Below, piece after piece: positions 58,944-64,000 of a DNA stretch of 64,000 nucleotides. The notes below the pieces were generated by a model. That model saw only the letters and a program-made list of their open reading frames with translations. It was not told the DNA's origin and searched no databases. Both the position numbers and the translations under genes were made by a program. Source of the DNA: Flavobacterium sp. UBA7680 (GTDB lineage: Bacteria > Bacteroidota > Bacteroidia > Flavobacteriales > Flavobacteriaceae); assembly GCF_002482975.1 (NCBI RefSeq), contig NZ_DLHA01000029.1, positions 147,948 through 211,947 on the forward strand, given 5' to 3'. Positions within the stretch are counted from its first letter, which is position 1; every line of letters begins with the position of its first letter.

Positions 58944-59642
58944 CTAAAAAAGCCCTTTGCTTTTTGCTTCTTTTACTAAATCATCATCAGAGCCGGATCG
59001 TATTTTAAGCAATTCTTTAAGGCTGGTTCTGCGTTTTTCGATTTCGGTTATTGAAATTGGAATGTATTGCGGCATTTCCTCAACTTCGGTTCCTTTTGAT
59101 AAATGAAATAAAATCTGTTTATCAAACTCATCAATTTCTATTGAATTATGAGAAGATTGATTCAGCATTTTTACAACAGACTGACTGTAATATTTTTCGC
59201 TTTTCATTACTTTATCAAAGGCAAAAAGCAATTCATCAAAAGTCAGATCGTTTTTAATAATTAATCCGTTTGGATTAATTGTTCTTATAATCGTTTTAAT
59301 TTTAAGCAGTTCTGTATACATTGTTAATAGAACAATTTTGCAGTACGGCATTTTTTTCAGGATTATTTTTGCCAGATCTTCGCCAGAAAAAAGGTTTTTT
59401 TCTTCATAAGCCGGCATACTGATGTCTAAAAAAGCGATGTCAAACTGCGGGGTATTTTCATCTTCTAATATATCATAAGCCGATTTACAATCGTGTGCCT
59501 GCGCAATTATAAATTCATATTCTTTTGGATTATACCGCGTTATTGCATTTTTATACCCTTCGATGATAAAAGGGTGATCATCAACAATTAAAATGTTAGG
59601 CTGAGTTAATTCCGAATTTGGGGCTTTGAAATTAAGTGTCAT
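58944..59642 (-). CDS. NarL/LuxR-type response regulator
   Basis: The 232-residue protein has a receiver domain (NILIVDDHPFIIEGY, FDIAFLDISMP with phospho-acceptor Asp73, LLTMYTE, IIKNDL) and a C-terminal region in the place of the LuxR HTH (DKQILFHLSKGTEVEEMPQY). The HTH is somewhat divergent. The start overlaps the end of the histidine kinase gene by 11 bases, so the pair is translationally coupled and works together. Confidence 0.88.
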   Translation of the reverse strand: MTLNFKAPNSELTQPNILIVDDHPFIIEGYKNAITRYNPKEYEFIIAQAHDCKSAYDILEDENTPQFDIAFLDISMPAYEEKNLFSGEDLAKIILKKMPYCKIVLLTMYTELLKIKTIIRTINPNGLIIKNDLTFDELLFAFDKVMKSEKYYSQSVVKMLNQSSHNSIEIDEFDKQILFHLSKGTEVEEMPQYIPISITEIEKRRTSLKELLKIRSGSDDDLVKEAKSKGLF

Positions 59643-61689
59643 TTGTCTGTAGGTTTATTTTTTGATCAATTGGAACTTTTATAACTAAGAGTGTTCCTTC
59701 TCCTTTAGCAGATTTTATGGCAACGGTACCTTTACATTCTGCCGCTCGGTATTCAATATTATGCAATCCAATACCATTTTTGGTGCGTTTGGTATTAAAT
59801 CCAACTCCGTTATCCATTATTGACAAAACCAGATGATCAATTTCGCTTTTAAATTCAACTTTAATCGTGTCTGCCTTGGCATATTTATTACAATTTTGAA
59901 GTGCTTCCTGAACAATTCGGTACAAATTTATTTTGACCATATTGTTTACGAGCTCCCATTTTATATGGGAATCAAAAGATGTTGTCAGTTTTGACGGATA
60001 TGTATTCTTTTGATTTTCAAATAGCTTTTTTAATATTACGACAAAGTTATTTATTAATTCAGATTTTTCTCTATTTAGGTCATGCGAAATTTCTCTAATG
60101 TCTTCTTCAATATGTTTTAGTTCTGCTAAATATTTTTTTCGTTTCGCAGCCGCTTGTTCTTCATCCATTTTATCCAAACTATCCAAGCTTATACGGATAC
60201 CAAACATTCGCCCTAAAACGCCGTCGTGCAGTTCCTGTGCTACTTTTTTCTTTTCTTTAATTCGGGTTGTTTCAATTTCATTTTGCTGGGAAATCATCAA
60301 ATTATAAATATCTTCATTTGCAATTTGCTGCTGCTGTTTAAAAAGCAATTCCCGGTTTTTTGCCTGTTGTGTTTTATAAACGTAAAAGAACAGGCCCAGC
60401 AAAGTACAAATACTAAAAACATAAACCAGTGTTTTATTCTTTTCTTGCAAATTTGAGTTTTGATCTTTTATTTCATTGGTTTCATATTCTATACGAGAGA
60501 ATTTTTCTCCCATTTTACGTTCAACTTTTAACATTTTGTCGTTAAGCTGAATATATTCTTTAGAATATTTTGACGCATTTTTGGGATCAACTGCTGCTAA
60601 TTGTTTTAAGGCTTCGAGAGTATTTCTTAATTTATCAGATCTTTTAGAAAGATTTAAAGCTTGTTTAGAGAATTGAATTGCCCGAAAGGTATCTCTTTTA
60701 ACGGCATAAAATTCTGATAAATGTATTTTATTTAAAATTATTCCTGAAGTCAAATTTAAACTGTCCCTAATTTTCAAAGACCTGTAAAATTGTTCCGGAA
60801 CATCTTTAAATTCATTTAATTTAAATTTTGAGTATGCCAGATTATCCAGCAACATGGCATATAATGATGTACTTTCCTGAAATAAATTCTTTTGCTGAAG
60901 GCCTTCATGAAAATTTATTTTTGATTTCTTATAATTTTTCATGCTCAGGTAAACAAAACCAATATTGTTAAGCGAAGTTGCTTTAAGCTGAAAATCTGCC
61001 GGAATTGATTTATCTTTCAGAATATTTAAGGCTTTATTGTGAAATTCCAAAGCCTTATTATATTCTTCACGTTCATTATATAATATCCCTAACAGATTAT
61101 AACACTGGTAAAGCAGATCGCTTACGTTTTCCTGATCTTTAAGTATTTTCAGTGTTTTAAAAATTGTAATTTCACTTTCAAATAAATCACTTTCCTTAAA
61201 CTGAAGATTCGCTTTACTTAAATATGTTTTAGCCAGATTCGTTTTATCATTAATCTGTTTATAAAGTTTTTCGGCTTTAAAGTAAACCAAAAAAGCACTG
61301 TCTGAAATGGACTGACCACTATAATAATCTCCCAGATAAGTATATGCTTTTGCTAAATTTACCGAATCATTGCTGTTTTGTGCTCTTTTTACAATTAATT
61401 TAGAGATACGTCCGTATGACTTTAAATCATTCATATTGTAGTATCGATTAGCAACTTTAAATAAATTTACTTTATTTAAGGAATCATCTTTTTCATTTAA
61501 AATAATAGATAAAGCCTTTTCATTATACTGCTGCTTAAATTTATAGGGCAAATTAATATCGTTTGCCAGTGATAAATAAACAGGCAGACTATCTTTAGAA
61601 GAATTTGTATTTTTATAAAAGTCGCTTTTCTTGGTACAACCAAATAAAATTAGGAATAGAAACAATAATATTTGGCCGTATTTTTTCAA
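59632..61689 (-). CDS. TPR-containing lipoprotein sensor histidine kinase (HisKA_3)
   Basis: The 685-residue sensor starts with a lipobox-like LILFGCTKK, then many TPR repeats in the periplasmic part (about 30-400). One transmembrane helix (TLVYVFSICTLLGLFFYVYK, near 425-445) follows, then a HisKA_3 dimerisation domain with VAQELHDGVLGRMFG (His488) and a HATPase_c domain (IVQEALQNCNKYAKA, MDNGVGFN). The start codon is TTG at 61689; no in-frame ATG is nearby and a promoter lies 27 bases upstream. The TPR region probably senses a periplasmic protein signal. It phosphorylates the regulator encoded downstream. Confidence 0.9.
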   Translation of the reverse strand: MKKYGQILLFLFLILFGCTKKSDFYKNTNSSKDSLPVYLSLANDINLPYKFKQQYNEKALSIILNEKDDSLNKVNLFKVANRYYNMNDLKSYGRISKLIVKRAQNSNDSVNLAKAYTYLGDYYSGQSISDSAFLVYFKAEKLYKQINDKTNLAKTYLSKANLQFKESDLFESEITIFKTLKILKDQENVSDLLYQCYNLLGILYNEREEYNKALEFHNKALNILKDKSIPADFQLKATSLNNIGFVYLSMKNYKKSKINFHEGLQQKNLFQESTSLYAMLLDNLAYSKFKLNEFKDVPEQFYRSLKIRDSLNLTSGIILNKIHLSEFYAVKRDTFRAIQFSKQALNLSKRSDKLRNTLEALKQLAAVDPKNASKYSKEYIQLNDKMLKVERKMGEKFSRIEYETNEIKDQNSNLQEKNKTLVYVFSICTLLGLFFYVYKTQQAKNRELLFKQQQQIANEDIYNLMISQQNEIETTRIKEKKKVAQELHDGVLGRMFGIRISLDSLDKMDEEQAAAKRKKYLAELKHIEEDIREISHDLNREKSELINNFVVILKKLFENQKNTYPSKLTTSFDSHIKWELVNNMVKINLYRIVQEALQNCNKYAKADTIKVEFKSEIDHLVLSIMDNGVGFNTKRTKNGIGLHNIEYRAAECKGTVAIKSAKGEGTLLVIKVPIDQKINLQTNDT

Positions 61690-61715
61690 TATATTTTGAT
61701 TTTCATCAAAAATAA

Positions 61716-61723
61716 CAAAAGTA
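61716..61723 (-). promoter_or_regulatory. -7 promoter element for the histidine kinase operon
   Basis: TACTTTTG on the minus strand, 26 bases before the TTG start. It partly lies next to the terminator of the small upstream gene. Confidence 0.5.
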
Positions 61724-61734
61724 TAGATACAAAA

Positions 61735-61763
61735 AAAAGGCTATCAACAATTGATAGCCTTTT
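61735..61763 (-). terminator. Rho-independent terminator after the small repeat protein
   Basis: AAAAGGCTATCAA pairs with TTGATAGCCTTTT (loop CAA), with T-run on the minus strand. Confidence 0.85.
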
Positions 61764-61785
61764 CTTATATTTTTTACTTTTTTAA

Positions 61786-62064
61786 TTAGTCGTTTTTTCG
61801 ATTTGAAATAGTAAATTGTGAATCAGAACCAAATCCACCGGCTTTTGCAAAATCTTGTTTTCTGTCTAAACCTGTTTTTTGCCCTCCATCAATTGACTGT
61901 ATAATATCTTGTTTTCTATCCAGACCTGTTTTTTGTCCTCCATCAATTGGTAATATAATATTTGATTTTTCATTTGAAACAATACTTGGTATTGTTGGGT
62001 TTGCAAATGAAGTTGCTACTACTACTAAAGAAAATAATCCGAATGTTAAAGCTGTCTTTTTCAT
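61786..62064 (-). CDS. Small secreted protein with two 14-residue repeats
   Basis: The 92-residue product has a signal peptide (FGLFSLVVVATSFANP). It contains two identical 14-residue blocks IDGGQKTGLDRKQD at residues 40-53 and 58-71 (DNA copies 61906-61947 and 61852-61893, 54-base period). The tail is GGFGSDSQFTISNRKND. No domain is recognised. It lies between the sensor kinase operon and the LytTR regulator on the same strand and ends in a strong terminator. It could be a secreted signal or surface peptide, which is speculation. Confidence 0.65.
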   Translation of the reverse strand: MKKTALTFGLFSLVVVATSFANPTIPSIVSNEKSNIILPIDGGQKTGLDRKQDIIQSIDGGQKTGLDRKQDFAKAGGFGSDSQFTISNRKND

Positions 62065-62241
62065 AACTCTTAATGTGTTTAATTTTGATTTGTATTTGGG
62101 GTTTTAGATTGCTTTGGTGAGCGAATCTTGGTGTAAAACTAACACCATACCCAAAAAAAATCTATATGAAAAAATAGCTTCGTGGTAAAACATACCCAAT
62201 TGATAGTCAATGGATATCAAATTTATGTAACCAGTTAATTA

Positions 62242-63099
62242 CTAGATCTCTAGGTAATTCCCTTTTGAGAAATCACTAATAATTAAATCGACATTTGCTT
62301 TGTAGGTTTTTGAAAAAGGAATCTTTTTCGTGGAGTTTTTTATATAACAAACTGAGTTTCCGTTATGAATTCTTGCAATGTAGTTGCGATTAATAATATA
62401 ACTGTTGTGAATTCGAATAAACGGATAGGTTAAAACCTGTTCAAAATGTTTCAATGTTTTGAAGGCCGTAACCATATCGCCTGAATTTAAATAGATATCG
62501 GTTGAATTATTATCGGCTTGAAAATAACAAATATCATCTGCGTTTATATAACGATGATCACCGTACGATTTAATGCAGATTACAAGTGGTTTATTCAGTT
62601 CCTGATTTATATTTTGATCTGGAATTACTACAGGAATGTTTTCTGTCCTTAAAACAGGAATTTCATTATCAATGCTTATCTCAGGTCTGGCTTCTATAGA
62701 TTGCGCCTCTTTGGGCTCTAAAAGGGTCTTTTCGAACTTTAAAAGTGTTTTTAGTAAATCTATATGAGTTAAAGGTTTTATGATGTAATCAAAAACGTTG
62801 TATTGAATGGCTTCAAAAGCCAAATCTTTTTTAGTTGTGGTTATAATGATTTTTGGGATAATTGATAAATACCGATATAATTCGCCAATAAATGAAAGTG
62901 ATAAATGACTTGGTGAATCCTGAGGATCAATTTCTAAAAATACAAAGGATGGACGGTGTTCTAAAACCAAATTAAGTCCCTGACGGTAATTCGTAGCTGA
63001 AGCAATAAAAGTTAATTCTGAAAAACCTTCTGCAACGATTCTGGTTTTCAAAACACTTTCAGCGTCATTATCAACAATAATATACGAATACTTCTTCAA
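62242..63099 (-). CDS. LytTR-type response regulator with altered receiver
   Basis: The 285-residue protein has a receiver-like domain (YSYIIVDNDAES, IIKPL) and a C-terminal LytTR DNA-binding domain (ICIKSYGDHRYINADDICYFQADN, FIRIHNSYIINRNYI). Where the receiver should have Asp in FLDI it reads FLEID, so Glu56 replaces the phosphorylated Asp. The start is TTG at 63099, with an in-frame stop a few codons upstream. A central linker (about 120-165) joins the domains. It faces the small repeat protein and may regulate it. Confidence 0.85.
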   Translation of the reverse strand: MKKYSYIIVDNDAESVLKTRIVAEGFSELTFIASATNYRQGLNLVLEHRPSFVFLEIDPQDSPSHLSLSFIGELYRYLSIIPKIIITTTKKDLAFEAIQYNVFDYIIKPLTHIDLLKTLLKFEKTLLEPKEAQSIEARPEISIDNEIPVLRTENIPVVIPDQNINQELNKPLVICIKSYGDHRYINADDICYFQADNNSTDIYLNSGDMVTAFKTLKHFEQVLTYPFIRIHNSYIINRNYIARIHNGNSVCYIKNSTKKIPFSKTYKANVDLIISDFSKGNYLEI

Positions 63100-63301
63100 C
63101 TTTAACTTTTATTGATTTTTCATAACTTCCTGACAGCGTTTCTCTAATGCTTTTTAAAAAAATATTTTAGGTATAGAAATTGCCCAATTAAATTTAAGCA
63201 TTTCAATTATCCAAACATTCTATTGTTGATAGATTAATCGATTATGTTAATACATAAGGATGAAATGCTAAAATTGTCGTCGAAACGCAGGATTTAAAAT
63301 T

Positions 63302-63341
63302 AAAAAAATCCCAAACTCCACAGAGGAATTTGGGATATTTA
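63302..63341 (-). terminator. Rho-independent terminator after glyS
   Basis: AAAAATCCCAAACTCC pairs with GGAATTTGGGATATTT around the loop, near the glyS stop at 63361. Confidence 0.7.
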
Positions 63342-63360
63342 TATCATGTTAATTAAAAAA

Positions 63361-64000
63361 TTACATTTTCATCAACCAGTTTTTCATCGAAACTTCGTTT
63401 TCAATAATACCTCTTAATTCAGATATCTTAACGCGATCTTGTTTCATTGTATCTCTGTGACGAATTGTTACTGTTTCGTCTTCAAGAGTTTGATGATCTA
63501 CTGTAATACAAAATGGTGTTCCTAATGCATCTTGTCTTCTGTAACGACGACCTACTGCATCTTTCTCATCATACGCCACATTGAAATCCCATTTTAAATC
63601 TTCGATGATTTTTTTAGAAATTTCCGGTAAACCATCTTTTTTAACTAAAGGCAATACCGCTGCTTTTGTAGGTGCTAAAACTGCTGGCAATTTTAGTACT
63701 GTTCTAGTTGAACCATCCTCTAAAGTTTCTTCTTGCAACGATGTTGCAAAAACTGCTAAAAACATACGATCAAGACCTACAGACGTTTCTACTACGTATG
63801 GCACGTAGTTTTCGTTTAGTTCTGGATCAAAATATTGCAGTTTTCTTCCTGAATATTGTTCGTGTGCTTTTAAGTCAAAATCTGTACGAGAGTGAATACC
63901 TTCTAATTCTTTGAAACCGAATGGGAAGTTAAATTCAATATCTGCCGCTGCATTTGCGTAATGCGCTAATTTTTCATGATCGTGAAAACGGTAATTCTCT
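63361..64000 (-). CDS. glyS: Glycine-tRNA ligase, C-terminal part (cut by window edge)
   Basis: The minus-strand frame runs from the right edge to TAA at 63361, giving 212 residues. It contains IEFNFPFGFKELEGIHSRTD, LNENYVPYVVETSVGLDRMF (class II motif 3 region), LAPTKAAVLPLVKKDGL, RRYRRQDALGTPFCITVD and TVTIRHRDTMKQDR. This is the single-chain alpha2-type glycyl-tRNA synthetase, whose anticodon-binding domain forms the C-terminus. A GTG inside the frame at 63804 is not the start. Confidence 0.93.
   Translation of the reverse strand, partial: ENYRFHDHEKLAHYANAAADIEFNFPFGFKELEGIHSRTDFDLKAHEQYSGRKLQYFDPELNENYVPYVVETSVGLDRMFLAVFATSLQEETLEDGSTRTVLKLPAVLAPTKAAVLPLVKKDGLPEISKKIIEDLKWDFNVAYDEKDAVGRRYRRQDALGTPFCITVDHQTLEDETVTIRHRDTMKQDRVKISELRGIIENEVSMKNWLMKM

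Noticed and set aside
1..64000. tRNA or rRNA genes
   Set aside because: I looked for the T-loop and acceptor patterns in the intergenic regions and found none; a dedicated RNA scan was not run.

Overview
The window looks like the chromosome of a Flavobacterium (Bacteroidota, F. johnsoniae-like). The base composition is AT-rich and genes lack Shine-Dalgarno sites. Many genes are preceded by the Bacteroidota promoter element TAnnTTTG. SusC/SusD genes, TonB-dependent receptors with carboxypeptidase-like N-termini and LytTR regulators are present, and the intergenic DNA is full of palindromic repeats.

Layout. 1-11 kb is mostly housekeeping: a partial AraC-type regulator divergent from an SDR gene, a lipocalin-like protein, pgi, a TonB-dependent receptor, an RlpA-like protein, a DinB protein, an ArsC/Spx-like protein, yicC, gmk and nadD. 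11.2-18.8 kb (minus strand) is a ten-gene NAD+/ADP-ribose operon below its own NrtR-type repressor gene: short Prs-like enzyme, NADAR, crystallin-J1-like protein, macro domain, DUF4291 (frameshifted), KptA, a second macro-like protein, a PPP phosphatase, a deoxyribosyltransferase-like protein and NAMPT. Two 21-bp palindromes bracket a well-formed promoter between nrtR and the Prs-like gene. 19-27 kb carries a PKD lipoprotein, a LysR gene divergent from a DJ-1/PfpI gene, an Fe-alcohol dehydrogenase, gpsA, pheS and cvpA.

27.3-50.9 kb (minus strand) is a polysaccharide utilisation locus. It encodes SusC, SusD, a surface lipoprotein, and GH2, GH31, GH97, GH39, GH3, BACON-GH5, a split-SGNH acetylesterase and GH95. 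This set fits acetylated fucogalactoxyloglucan: GH5 cuts the backbone, SusCD imports fragments, and GH95, GH2, GH31, GH3 and the esterase strip the side groups. Two adjacent NUDIX-fold regulators with decayed Nudix boxes are divergent from susC. 53-64 kb holds lepA, a WYL regulator, two DinB proteins, thiL, a TPR histidine kinase with its response regulator, a small secreted repeat protein, a LytTR regulator and the 3' part of glyS.

The NAD/ADP-ribose operon is the strongest candidate for an under-described system. It combines enzymes that release ADP-ribose or its phosphates from RNA, DNA or protein with enzymes that could rebuild NAD+, under one apparently NAD/ADPR-sensing repressor. I saw no tRNA, rRNA, CRISPR array, integrase or transposase gene. 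All calls are from reading the sequence; no database search was run.
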